Positions 16,132 to 24,369 of a stretch of 64,000 nucleotides of DNA are shown one piece after another. The DNA lies in assembly GCF_033097365.1 (NCBI RefSeq), contig NZ_AP028461.1, positions 1,178,001 to 1,242,000 on the forward strand, in the 5' to 3' direction. The position numbers and the translations under genes were made by a program. The notes beneath the pieces were generated by a model. That model worked only from the letters and a program-made list of their open reading frames with translations, had not been told where the DNA came from and did no database searches. Origin of the DNA: Actinoplanes sichuanensis (lineage in GTDB: Bacteria > Actinomycetota > Actinomycetes > Mycobacteriales > Micromonosporaceae). Numbering within the stretch: position 1 is the first letter of the stretch; each line of letters begins with the position of its first letter.

Positions 16132-18864
16132 TCAGTCGGCCGGTCGGTTGTCGGTCAGGGTTCGGTGCAGGCGGGCCGCCTCCGTCGTCAATCTGTTCCG
16201 GGTGGGGCGGGTGGCCACCGCGGTCAGCTCGGGGATCTCGTCGTGGGCGTGGGCCGCGGCGGCCGCGGACTCGGCCACCAGGAGCAGGTCGGGGGTGCCG
16301 ATCGCCGGTTTCGGGTCGGACAGGATCGCCGGCAGGAACTCGCGGAGGGTGGCCCACACCTCGGCGGCGGCACCGGCCTGCAGGACCTGACTGAACGTTT
16401 CCGTCACCCGTTTCAGGACCAGGGCGTTCGCCCGGTGCAGGGCGGCCAGCTCCCGGCCGACCACCGCGCCGTCCAGAATTCTCCGGGCGGCCAGGTCCAC
16501 GAAGGCGTCACTGGTGGCCAGACGGCCCTCGGGTCGGCCCGCGCTGGAACCGTAGGCCAGGCACAGGGCCATCGCCGGGCCGAACGGGCCGTCGCACGCG
16601 GCCAGAGCGGGAAGGGCGGTGATGTCGCCGGCCGCACCCTTTCCATCGGACGCCTTGATCAGGCGGGGCTGCATGTGCGCGGCGGCGATCTCCCGGTGGC
16701 TGGGGAACACCATCGGCCAACCCACCATCCGGTCCCAGCTGTAGTCGTGCGCCCGGTCACCGGCGAACTCGGCCGGCTGGAACAGCAGGTAGGGCGAAAC
16801 GGTCAGGTTCGTTTTCAGCGAGTCGAAAGCGACGACCCGGCGGCGGGTCTGTGCGGCGCAGTTGCAGTAGTCCCCGCGCCGGTGTGGACAGGCGCGGACC
16901 GGCTCGAGGGTGATCACGGCCGGGTCGGGCAGGCCGCCGGACTCCAGGAACTCGGCGCAGATCCGGCCCGCCGGGGAGGTGAGCCGGGCGGCCGCAGCCC
17001 GGATCGATGGGTCGATCTCTCGTGGCAGACGCAGCATGGCCTGGGCCAGGTCGTAGGGGCCCGGCTCCCAAGCCTCGCCGAGCAACCGCAGCACCCGGGC
17101 CGGGTCGACGTGACCGTCGGCGGTGGCGGGTGTGGACAGCAGGGCCGGTGGTGGGGTGGTGGTCATCTGCTCGGCGAGCTCCTCCAACCGGCGGACCGTC
17201 ATCCAGAACGGCGGGCCGGATCTCTGCTCCCACACCGCCGGGGACCACTTGACCGCCTCACCGGTGACGACGGCGCCCAGCATGTTGCCGAACGCGGAAT
17301 GCCACTGCGGGACGACCGGTTTCAGCGCCCGCGCCACGGCCGGACGGTCCTCGGCCACGAACCGGACCAGCGCGTCGAGGATCAACTCGAAGCGGACCGG
17401 GTCGTCGGAGTCGTGCAGATAGTGCTTGGCCTCCGCGACCAGCTCCGGAATCGAAGCGATCGGGTCAGGCATCGGCGCGGCGGCCACCGGTGGCACCTCG
17501 GCGAGGCCGGGCCGCTCCCCGAAACCGGCGAGGGCCGACGAAGGCGAAGCCGAAATGTCGGCCGAGACCGAGGAGGCGGACGCGGCGACGGAGGAGGACG
17601 CGAAAGAGGAGGAGGACGCGACAGAGGAGGAGGACGCGGCGGACGAGGACGCGGGGGAGGAGGACGCGGCGGAGGTCGGCGAAGCTGCGGAGATCAGGGC
17701 GGTGGCCTGGCGGCGGACGTCGCCCTGGAGGGCGGCGGTCGCCTCGGTGAGCTGCTCCAGGCCGGACGGGCCGAAATCGGGCAGGTGCCGGCCGGCCAGT
17801 TTCAGGGCGCGCTCGGCCAGGTCGGCGGCCGGGTTGGCGAGGCCGGTCAACAGGGCCTCGAACAGCAGCGGGTCGGGTTTGCGGGTCAGCGCGGCGCCGA
17901 GCCAGTCGAGCTGCGCTCGAACCAGCTTCTTCTCCTTGCGGGGCAGGACCACCCACGCGGCCTCGGCGACCGTGTCCGGCTCCAGAAGACCGGCGTCGTC
18001 GGCCAGGCGGAGGCCGCGCAGGGCCAACTCGACGACCGTGGAGTCGGGGCCGGCGAGCATGCCGACATATTCGCCGCGACGGGCCGCGAACTCCTCGGCG
18101 GTCGGGGCGAGCAGCCGGTGCAGGACGACCATGCGGCGTAGCGGGCCGGTCCGGTCGCCGGCGTGCAGGCGCAGCACACAACCGTCGAGCAGGGCCGACC
18201 GGTCCAGGACTCCGTCGGCGGCCAGCCTGGTCAGGGCCTTCGTCCACTCCTCGTCGAGCTCCTGGCCCAGTAGCGGGATGGTGAACACGTGCGGGAGCAT
18301 CGAGGTCAGGTGGGCGTCGGCGCGGAGCAGGTCGGCGAGATCCGCCCGGTAGCGGTCGGCGCCGACCCGCCGCATCCAGCCGCGCAGCGTGGCCTCGGTG
18401 GCCGGGGCCGGGAGCTCGGCCTCGGCCAGCAGGCGCTCGATCAGCGGCCACTGCGCGTCGGCCTGGGCCGGGCGCAGCTTGTCGGCCATCGCGCGGGCGA
18501 TCGCGGGCAGTGCCGGCCGCCCGGGCAGCCGCAGCACCTGAACCACGGCGTCGATGGTCGCCGGTAGCGGCGGGTGCCAGAACCGGTCGGAGCGCAGCCA
18601 GCTGACGACGTCGGCGGCGCGAGGCAGACAGGCCGCGCCGACCACCCGCAGCGCACCCTCGCGCCGCTGGGAGAACTCGGTGTGCCGGGAGTAGTCGCCG
18701 TAGGCGAGGGACTGGAGCTCGGGATCGCTCCAGTGCAGCTGGATGCCTTTGGCCTGGGCGGCCAGAGCACGACGGGACGGCTCGTCGAGACCCGTGAGAG
18801 CGGTGACGACACGGTCACCCTCTCCGGCCCGGATCCACGACTCCAACTGAGGAATGCTCACCAT
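16132..18864 (-). CDS. DUF6493-family large helical-repeat protein
   Basis: This 910-residue cytosolic protein is built largely of short helices, resembling HEAT-type repeats. Two halves are separated by a serine-rich linker (about 390-440, S-S-S/A-S-S runs) encoded by GGACGCG-GAGGAG-type DNA repeats. The C-terminal half carries C-P-H-R-R-G-D-Y-C-N-C, which could bind metal, and the W-P-M-V-F-P-S-H-R-E-I-A-A-A-H-M block that I associate with DUF6493. Related proteins in actinobacteria often sit beside SWIM-finger or MoxR/VWA genes; none is present here. ATG 18864 is preferred over an upstream TTG at 18873. Function unknown. Confidence 0.7.
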   Translation of the reverse strand: MVSIPQLESWIRAGEGDRVVTALTGLDEPSRRALAAQAKGIQLHWSDPELQSLAYGDYSRHTEFSQRREGALRVVGAACLPRAADVVSWLRSDRFWHPPLPATIDAVVQVLRLPGRPALPAIARAMADKLRPAQADAQWPLIERLLAEAELPAPATEATLRGWMRRVGADRYRADLADLLRADAHLTSMLPHVFTIPLLGQELDEEWTKALTRLAADGVLDRSALLDGCVLRLHAGDRTGPLRRMVVLHRLLAPTAEEFAARRGEYVGMLAGPDSTVVELALRGLRLADDAGLLEPDTVAEAAWVVLPRKEKKLVRAQLDWLGAALTRKPDPLLFEALLTGLANPAADLAERALKLAGRHLPDFGPSGLEQLTEATAALQGDVRRQATALISAASPTSAASSSPASSSAASSSSVASSSSFASSSVAASASSVSADISASPSSALAGFGERPGLAEVPPVAAAPMPDPIASIPELVAEAKHYLHDSDDPVRFELILDALVRFVAEDRPAVARALKPVVPQWHSAFGNMLGAVVTGEAVKWSPAVWEQRSGPPFWMTVRRLEELAEQMTTTPPPALLSTPATADGHVDPARVLRLLGEAWEPGPYDLAQAMLRLPREIDPSIRAAAARLTSPAGRICAEFLESGGLPDPAVITLEPVRACPHRRGDYCNCAAQTRRRVVAFDSLKTNLTVSPYLLFQPAEFAGDRAHDYSWDRMVGWPMVFPSHREIAAAHMQPRLIKASDGKGAAGDITALPALAACDGPFGPAMALCLAYGSSAGRPEGRLATSDAFVDLAARRILDGAVVGRELAALHRANALVLKRVTETFSQVLQAGAAAEVWATLREFLPAILSDPKPAIGTPDLLLVAESAAAAAHAHDEIPELTAVATRPTRNRLTTEAARLHRTLTDNRPAD
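17575..17690. repeat. Ser-codon minisatellite inside the DUF6493 gene
   Basis: Repeated GAGGAGGACGCG-like motifs (12-18 bp) encode, on the minus strand, a nearly pure Ser/Ala linker between the two halves of the DUF6493 protein. Confidence 0.7.
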
Positions 18865-18979
18865 GGCCGACAACCTAGTGGCCCCCTACGACAAGAATTC
18901 TGCGGCGGTAACTGCGGAAGGTGTGGGGCGAGGGTTGCGCCGGTCGACTCAAATAGAGGGAAAACGTATCGGGGGACAC

Positions 18980-20017
18980 GTGACGGATAGGCGCACCTTC
19001 ATGAGAGCGGGTGGACTGCTCGCCACCGGGGTGGCGGTGACCGCGGCGACGTCGGCGCCGGCCCGCGCGTCCCACCCGGCCGCCGTGTTGCCGCTGCTCA
19101 CCTGGCATGCCGCGCTGGCGAACCGGCGGTACGCCCCGGCCGTGGTGGCGGTCCTGGGTTCGTCCAGCAGTGAGGGCGTGGGCGCGTCCGGACACGGCCG
19201 GGGCTACGTCTCGGTGCTGACCGAGAACCTGCGGACGGCGTTCCCGGTGGCGGGCGCCCCGGGCGGGGACAACTACGTGGCCGCGTGGGGCACGCCCCGC
19301 TGGTGGCCGGTGACCGGCGGTGGGACCAGGGTCAACACGGCCGGTTGGGGTCTGAAGGCGGTCGATCTGGGCGGCCCGGGGGAGAGCCTGACCTACACGT
19401 TCGCCGGCACGAGTGTGCGGGTGTGGCACGAGGGCTCCCCGGAGATCGTGGTGGACGGGCGGACGGTCGTGGTGCGCGGGCCGGGGCGGATCCACGGGTT
19501 CGCCACCTTCGACGGCGACGAGGAGAAGGGGATCCAGGTCTACAACGGCGGCCACGGCGGCCGTACCAGCGGCGATTTCGCCTCCCGGCCGGCGGCCTGG
19601 GCGCCTCGGCTGCGGTCGATGCAGCCGCATCTGGTGATCCTCCAGTTGGGCGTCAACGACTGGCGGATCGGGGTGAGCGCGGCGGAGATGAAACGAAACC
19701 TCGTAGCGATCATCGCGACGGTCCGGGCGAACACCGTGACCAGCCCGTCGTTCGTCATCTACGGCACGCCGCGGGTGGGCGCCGATCACCGGGTCCAGGA
19801 TTACACCGGGTTCACCGAGGCCTGGCGGGAGATCGCGGCCGAGGACACCGGCGGGCCGGGCGGCGCGAGTGGAGTCGCCTACTTCGACCTCGCGGCCCGC
19901 CAGTTGTCGCCGTCGTCGGACAATCACCACGGCCTCTACTGCGAGGACCTGGTGCACATGTCGGATCGGGGCGCCGCCTTCACCGCCGACGCGCTGCTGT
20001 CCTTCATCAGACCCTAA
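18980..20017 (+). CDS. Tat-exported SGNH/GDSL hydrolase
   Basis: This 345-residue protein begins T-D-R-R-T-F-M-R-A-G-G-L, a twin-arginine signal, followed by a hydrophobic stretch and A-R-A cleavage region. SGNH blocks are G-S-S-S-S-E-G (Ser about 60), Q-L-G-V-N-D-W (Asn about 225) and a C-terminal E-D-L-V-H-M-S (Asp about 322, His about 325). Between them is a beta-rich insert. It is likely a secreted esterase; the substrate is unknown. I chose GTG 18980 (GGGGGA upstream) because the frame upstream has no export signal at its start. The stop TAA shares four bases (CTAA) with the stop of the convergent response-regulator gene. Confidence 0.85.
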   Translation: MTDRRTFMRAGGLLATGVAVTAATSAPARASHPAAVLPLLTWHAALANRRYAPAVVAVLGSSSSEGVGASGHGRGYVSVLTENLRTAFPVAGAPGGDNYVAAWGTPRWWPVTGGGTRVNTAGWGLKAVDLGGPGESLTYTFAGTSVRVWHEGSPEIVVDGRTVVVRGPGRIHGFATFDGDEEKGIQVYNGGHGGRTSGDFASRPAAWAPRLRSMQPHLVILQLGVNDWRIGVSAAEMKRNLVAIIATVRANTVTSPSFVIYGTPRVGADHRVQDYTGFTEAWREIAAEDTGGPGGASGVAYFDLAARQLSPSSDNHHGLYCEDLVHMSDRGAAFTADALLSFIRP

Positions 20018-20676
20018 GGGCGGACAAGACCGTTCTGGTACGCGATGACGACCAGCTGGGCTCGATCACGGGCGTTGAGCTTGACCATCGTACGGTTGAC
20101 GTGGGTCTTGACCGTGAGCGGTGAAAGGAAGAGCCGCTGCGCGATGTCCTCGTTGGAGAGACCTTGCGCCACCAGCACCAGGATCTCCGTCTCCCGTTCG
20201 GTGACCAGGTCGAGCGCCGCGAGCCGGGGTGTGGCGGGCGCCCGGTTCTGTTCGAGGAACCGGCCGACCAGCCCGCGGGTGGCCTTCGGTGACAGCAGCG
20301 CCTCCCCGGCGGCGACGACCCGGATGGCGTGGGCGAGTTCGGCCGGGGCGACGTTCTTGCCGAGGAACCCACTGGCCCCGGCCTGCAACGCCAGAACCAC
20401 GTTGTCGTCGTTGTCGAACGTGGTGAGCACGAGCACCCGTACCCCGGCCAGGCGTTCGTCTGCGCAGATCCGCCGGGTCGCCTCGATGCCGTCCATGTGC
20501 GGCATCCGCAGGTCCATCAGGACGACGTCGATGCGGGCGGTGTGGCACAGGTCGACCGCCTCCCGCCCGTCGGCGGCCTCCCCGGCGACCTCCAGGTCGG
20601 GTTCGGCGCCGACGATCATCTTGAAACCGGCCCGAATCAGCGCCTGATCGTCGGCGAGCAACACCCTGATCGTCAC
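20014..20676 (-). CDS. NarL/LuxR-family response regulator
   Basis: This is a 220-residue protein. The receiver domain (about 1-120) has the D-D pair near 9-10, phospho-acceptor Asp in V-V-L-M-D-L-R-M-P (about 54) and Lys near 104. A LuxR-type HTH follows (about 150-212: L-V-T-E-R-E-T-E-I-L-V-L-V-A-Q-G-L-S-N-E-D-I-A). GTG 20676 overlaps the kinase stop (GTGA) and follows GGGGAG. It is the output partner of the kinase at 20673-21833 and probably controls the divergent MMPL gene. Confidence 0.92.
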   Translation of the reverse strand: MTIRVLLADDQALIRAGFKMIVGAEPDLEVAGEAADGREAVDLCHTARIDVVLMDLRMPHMDGIEATRRICADERLAGVRVLVLTTFDNDDNVVLALQAGASGFLGKNVAPAELAHAIRVVAAGEALLSPKATRGLVGRFLEQNRAPATPRLAALDLVTERETEILVLVAQGLSNEDIAQRLFLSPLTVKTHVNRTMVKLNARDRAQLVVIAYQNGLVRP

Positions 20677-21833
20677 GTCAGACTCCCCTGTAGACACGGC
20701 AGAACGGCTCGGACCCGGAAACCGCCACCGGGGATCGGCCCGGCGGTGACCTCGCCCTGCGCGGCGGCCGCCCGCTCCCGCATGCCGAGCAGCCCGAACC
20801 CGGACCCGGCCCGGCCCGGACGCGGCCACACCATCCGGTTGGTCACCTGGATCTCCAGCTCCCCGGCACGATAGGTGAGGTCGAGAAGCGCGCTGCCGTC
20901 GCCGTAGCGATGGGCGTTGGTCAACGCCTCCTGCACGATCCGGTAGGCGGCCAGATCGACCATCGCCGGCAGCGGCCGCGGATCGCCGTGCTCCTGACGA
21001 CGGACCCGGAAACCCATCGTGTGCAGCCCGTCGAGCAGGTCACCGAGCCGGTCCAGGCCGGGCGCGGGCTCGGTCGGGTCGGTCTCGTCCGGGTCGCGCA
21101 GCACGCTGATCACCGATTTGATCTCGTCGAGGACGGTGTCGGCGGCACCGCGGATGTGTTCCAGAACCGGCCACACCTCGTCCGGCCGGTCGCGCAGCGC
21201 GTGCCCGGCGGCGCCCGCGTGCACGCTGATCACCGCGATGTGGTGCGCCACGACGTCGTGCAGCTCCCGCGCGATGCGCAGACGTTCATCCATCACCCGC
21301 CGTCGTGCTTCCTCTTCGCGGGTCTGTTCCGCTTGGCGGGCCCTCTCGGTGACCTCGGAGATGTACGCCCGTCGCATGCGCGCCGAATCTCCGGCGCCGG
21401 CCCCGCCGAAGATCCACGCGAACAACCCGAACTGGTCCGGCCCCCACCAGTTCGCGAAGTCCATCACCGACCCGGTGACCACGATCACGCCCCACACGAG
21501 TACCGCGTGCCGCCACGGCCGGCGGCGAGGACTGTAGGCGGCGGCCGTGAACGTCAGCACCCCGAGCGTGATGAACAGCCCGGCCGCCACCGTGTCGGTG
21601 ATCATGGTGAGCACCGCGACGGCGGTGGCCGCGGCCAGGATCCGCTCCGGCGCACGACGCCGCACCAGCACCGCGACCGCGGCGAACACCGCCAGGCCGA
21701 CGGTCACCACGGTGATCACCGGCTGCTGGAGTTTCAGGACCAGCACCACCTGCGCGGCGGCGAGCAGCACGTCACCGATCCAGGCCCGGTGCCGGTGCTG
21801 TTCCAGCCACGGCGGCAGCCACACCTCTTGCAT
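20673..21833 (-). CDS. NarL-type sensor histidine kinase (HisKA_3)
   Basis: This 386-residue protein starts at ATG 21833. Its N-terminal half has about four to six membrane helices with almost no external loop, suggesting it senses a signal in the membrane. The dimerisation/phosphoacceptor domain has R-I-A-R-E-L-H-D-V-V-A-H-H (His about 205), the HisKA_3 form. The HATPase domain is at the C-terminus and ends G-F-G-L-L-G-M-R-E-R. It is translationally coupled to its response regulator. The intergenic DNA toward the MMPL gene holds two dyads. Confidence 0.92.
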   Translation of the reverse strand: MQEVWLPPWLEQHRHRAWIGDVLLAAAQVVLVLKLQQPVITVVTVGLAVFAAVAVLVRRRAPERILAAATAVAVLTMITDTVAAGLFITLGVLTFTAAAYSPRRRPWRHAVLVWGVIVVTGSVMDFANWWGPDQFGLFAWIFGGAGAGDSARMRRAYISEVTERARQAEQTREEEARRRVMDERLRIARELHDVVAHHIAVISVHAGAAGHALRDRPDEVWPVLEHIRGAADTVLDEIKSVISVLRDPDETDPTEPAPGLDRLGDLLDGLHTMGFRVRRQEHGDPRPLPAMVDLAAYRIVQEALTNAHRYGDGSALLDLTYRAGELEIQVTNRMVWPRPGRAGSGFGLLGMRERAAAAQGEVTAGPIPGGGFRVRAVLPCLQGSLT

Positions 21834-21878
21834 GGTCACGACGGTAGGCCGCCGGACGGCCGGTCTCGTCCTGTTCCC

Positions 21879-21907
21879 GCGGTATCCGGACCGGACCGGG
21901 ATACCGC
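21879..21907. promoter_or_regulatory. Inverted repeat GCGGTATCC-N11-GGATACCGC
   Basis: A perfect 9-bp inverted repeat in the 166-bp divergent region between the kinase and MMPL genes. It is a candidate binding site for the NarL-type regulator encoded next door. Confidence 0.5.
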
Positions 21908-21922
21908 GTACGCAGTACGCGG
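21904..21922. promoter_or_regulatory. Inverted repeat CCGCGTAC-GCA-GTACGCGG
   Basis: A second perfect dyad, 8-bp arms with a 3-bp centre, overlaps the end of the previous one. Two adjoining dyads in one short divergent promoter suggest a shared control point for the two-component operon and the transporter. Confidence 0.5.
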
Positions 21923-21999
21923 ATGTCCGCGCGGGCAGGACGACTCGGCCGCCGTTTCCCGGGACCGTTGGGTGGTCCCGACGACGTGGAGGAGTCAAC

Positions 22000-24237
22000 G
22001 TGGCGACCCTGTTGTACCGGCTGGGCCGGTTCTCGTTCCGGCGGCGCCGGCTCACCCTGGCGGCCTGGGTGCTGCTGCTGGCCCTGTTCGGTCTCGGCGC
22101 GTCGACGCTGTCGAAGCCGACGACCGGCGCCTTCGCCATCCCCGGCACCGAGTCGTCGCAGGCCATGGAGGTGCTGGAGGAGAAGTTCGGCGCCGGTGAC
22201 TCGGACGCGGCCACCGCCAAGGTGGTGTTCACCGCCGCCGGGAAGATGACCCCGAAGAGCCTGGCCGGTGCGGTCGCCGCACTGAAGCAGGCCCCGCAGG
22301 TCGCGTCGGTCGCCGATCCGGTGTTCTCGGCCGACCAGCGCACCGCCTACGCGACCGTCACCTACACGGTCGCGCCGGCCGACGTCACCACCGCCGCACG
22401 CGACGCGCTGCTCGCGGTCCGTGCCGGTGACGGGGTGGGTGTGGAGTTCTCCGGCGAGGTCACCCGCAACGCCGAGGAGAGCCACGCCGCCGAGGCGATC
22501 GGCATCGGGGTGGCCGCGCTGGTCCTGATGATCACTTTCGGGTCGCTCGTGGCCGCCGGGTTGCCGCTGCTCACCGCCCTGATCGGGGTCGGCCTCGGGA
22601 TGCTCGGCATCCAGATCGCCACCGGCTTCTTCGACCTGTCGTCGTCGACCGCCGCCCTGGCCACCATGCTCGGCCTGGCCGTCGGCATCGACTACGCGCT
22701 GTTCGTGATCTCCCGCTACCGGCACGAGATCACCCGCAACGACGATCCGGAGGAGGCCGCCGGGCGTGCCGTCGGCACCGCCGGATCGGCTGTCGTGTTC
22801 GCCGGCCTCACCGTGATCATCGCGTTGGCCGCGCTGTCGGTCACCGGCATCCCGTTCCTGACCGCGATGGGCCTGGCCGCCGCCGCGACCGTCGCGGTCG
22901 CCGTCCTGGTCACGCTGAGCCTGGTCCCGGCGGTGATCGGATTCGCCGGCCGCCGGATCCTGCCCCGCCGATCCCGCGAAGCCGACTCCGGCTCGTCTCT
23001 TTCGGGCCGGGAGGTCGGGGCCGGCTCCGGCTCGTCTCTTTCGGGCCGGGAGGTCGGGGCCGGCTCCGGCTCGTCGCTTTCGGGCCGCGAGGTCGGGGCC
23101 GGCTCTGGTCGGCAGGTTCGGTCTCGTCGGGCGGGGCGGGCGGCCGGCATCCCGTTCGGTGAGCGCTGGGCTCGGGGCGTGCTCAAGCACCGGGTGTCGG
23201 CCGTGGTGGTGCCGCTCGGGCTGATCGCCGCGATCGCGCTGCCCGCCCTGGACCTGCGCCTGGCCCTGCCCGACGACAGCACCGCCGCCGTCGACACCAC
23301 CCAGCGCAAGGCCTACGACCAGCTGGCCGCCGGATTCGGGGCCGGCTCCAACGGGCCGCTGATCATCGTGGTCGACGCCGGAGCCGCGGCCGCCGCACAG
23401 AAGGCGATCATCGGGCTGCACGACGTCGTGATGGTCACCCCGCCGGTCACCGACCCGTCCGGTGCGACCGCGATGCTCACCGTCATCCCGGCCAGCGCGC
23501 CCACCAGTGAGGCCACCCAGCAGCTCGTGCACGACATCCGGGACCTGGGTATCGCCTCCCTGGCGGTCACCGGCGCCACTGCGGTGAACATCGACGTGTC
23601 CGACAAACTCACCGGCGCTCTGGTCCCGTACCTCGCCATCGTCGTCGGTCTTGCGTTCCTGCTGTTGATGTTGGTGTTCCGCAGCGTGCTGGTGCCGATC
23701 AAGGCGACGCTGGGTTTCCTGCTGAGTGTGGCGGCGTCGTTCGGCGCGCTGGTCGCGGTGTTCCAGAACGGTCATCTGGCCGGGCTTCTCGGGGTCGAGA
23801 CGACCGGGCCGATCGTGAGCGTGATGCCGATCTTCCTGATCGGGATCCTGTTCGGTCTGGCCATGGACTACGAGGTCTTCCTGGTCACCCGCACCCGGGA
23901 GGAGTTCGTGCACGGCGCCGCACCCGACGACGCGATCGTCACCGGCATGCGGCACGGCGCCCGGGTCGTCACCGCCGCCGCGCTGATCATGATGAGCGTC
24001 TTCGCCGGTTTCATCCTGGCCGACGACACGATCATCAAGAGCCTCGGCTTCGCACTGGCCTTCGGTGTCGCGATCGACGCCTTCCTGGTACGGATGACGA
24101 TCGTGCCCGCCGTACTCAGCCTGCTCGGACGTTCCGCCTGGTGGCTGCCCCGCTGGCTGGACCGCCTGCTGCCGAACGTGGACGTCGAGGGCGAGTCCCT
24201 GTCCCACCGGCGAGAGCTGGTCGCCGTCGGCAGATGA
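22000..24237 (+). CDS. MMPL/RND-family membrane transporter
   Basis: This 745-residue protein has about 12 membrane helices in two MMPL repeats, each with a large external loop after its first helix. G-I-D-Y-A-L-F-V-I-S-R-Y-R and the matching A-M-D-Y-E-V-F-L-V-T-R-T-R in the second half are the proton-relay helix motifs of the family. Members export lipids, pigments or drugs using proton motive force. GTG 22000 follows GTGGAGGAG. A cytoplasmic linker (about residues 329-370) is enlarged by three 13-residue units related to S-G-R-E-V-G-A-G-S-G-S-S-L. It is divergent from a two-component system that may sense envelope stress or the exported compound. Confidence 0.92.
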   Translation: MATLLYRLGRFSFRRRRLTLAAWVLLLALFGLGASTLSKPTTGAFAIPGTESSQAMEVLEEKFGAGDSDAATAKVVFTAAGKMTPKSLAGAVAALKQAPQVASVADPVFSADQRTAYATVTYTVAPADVTTAARDALLAVRAGDGVGVEFSGEVTRNAEESHAAEAIGIGVAALVLMITFGSLVAAGLPLLTALIGVGLGMLGIQIATGFFDLSSSTAALATMLGLAVGIDYALFVISRYRHEITRNDDPEEAAGRAVGTAGSAVVFAGLTVIIALAALSVTGIPFLTAMGLAAAATVAVAVLVTLSLVPAVIGFAGRRILPRRSREADSGSSLSGREVGAGSGSSLSGREVGAGSGSSLSGREVGAGSGRQVRSRRAGRAAGIPFGERWARGVLKHRVSAVVVPLGLIAAIALPALDLRLALPDDSTAAVDTTQRKAYDQLAAGFGAGSNGPLIIVVDAGAAAAAQKAIIGLHDVVMVTPPVTDPSGATAMLTVIPASAPTSEATQQLVHDIRDLGIASLAVTGATAVNIDVSDKLTGALVPYLAIVVGLAFLLLMLVFRSVLVPIKATLGFLLSVAASFGALVAVFQNGHLAGLLGVETTGPIVSVMPIFLIGILFGLAMDYEVFLVTRTREEFVHGAAPDDAIVTGMRHGARVVTAAALIMMSVFAGFILADDTIIKSLGFALAFGVAIDAFLVRMTIVPAVLSLLGRSAWWLPRWLDRLLPNVDVEGESLSHRRELVAVGR
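22984..23106. repeat. Three 39-bp tandem repeats inside the MMPL gene
   Basis: A 39-bp unit containing GGCTCGTCTCTTTCGGGCC and GAGGTCGGGGCCG occurs three times in frame, in the stretch encoding the loop between the two MMPL halves. Copies one and two are almost identical. Confidence 0.9.
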
Positions 24238-24342
24238 GCCGTCGGCAGATGAGCCGCGGGCAGATGAGCCGCGGGCAGATGAGCCGCGGGCAGATGAGCC
24301 GCCGGCAGATGAGTCGCGGGCGGATGAGTCGTCGGGGGATGA
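24223..24342. repeat. Eight 15-bp repeats carrying the MMPL stop codon
   Basis: The unit GCCGCGGGCAGATGA and variants occur eight times with an exact 15-bp period. The first copy encodes the last four residues and the TGA stop of the MMPL gene; each later copy repeats the stop in the same frame. The array runs up to the convergent XRE gene. Confidence 0.9.
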
Positions 24343-24369
24343 GCCGGCGGCGGCCGGGCCGCCGGTGAA

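Noticed and set aside
21772..24207. 811-codon minus-strand frame opposite the MMPL gene
   Set aside because: It runs through the repeats and through the MMPL coding region with His/Asp/Gly/Arg-rich noise and no family motif.
24223..24342. Regular 15-bp repeats considered as a CRISPR array
   Set aside because: There are no spacers, units are directly contiguous, and no cas genes are present.
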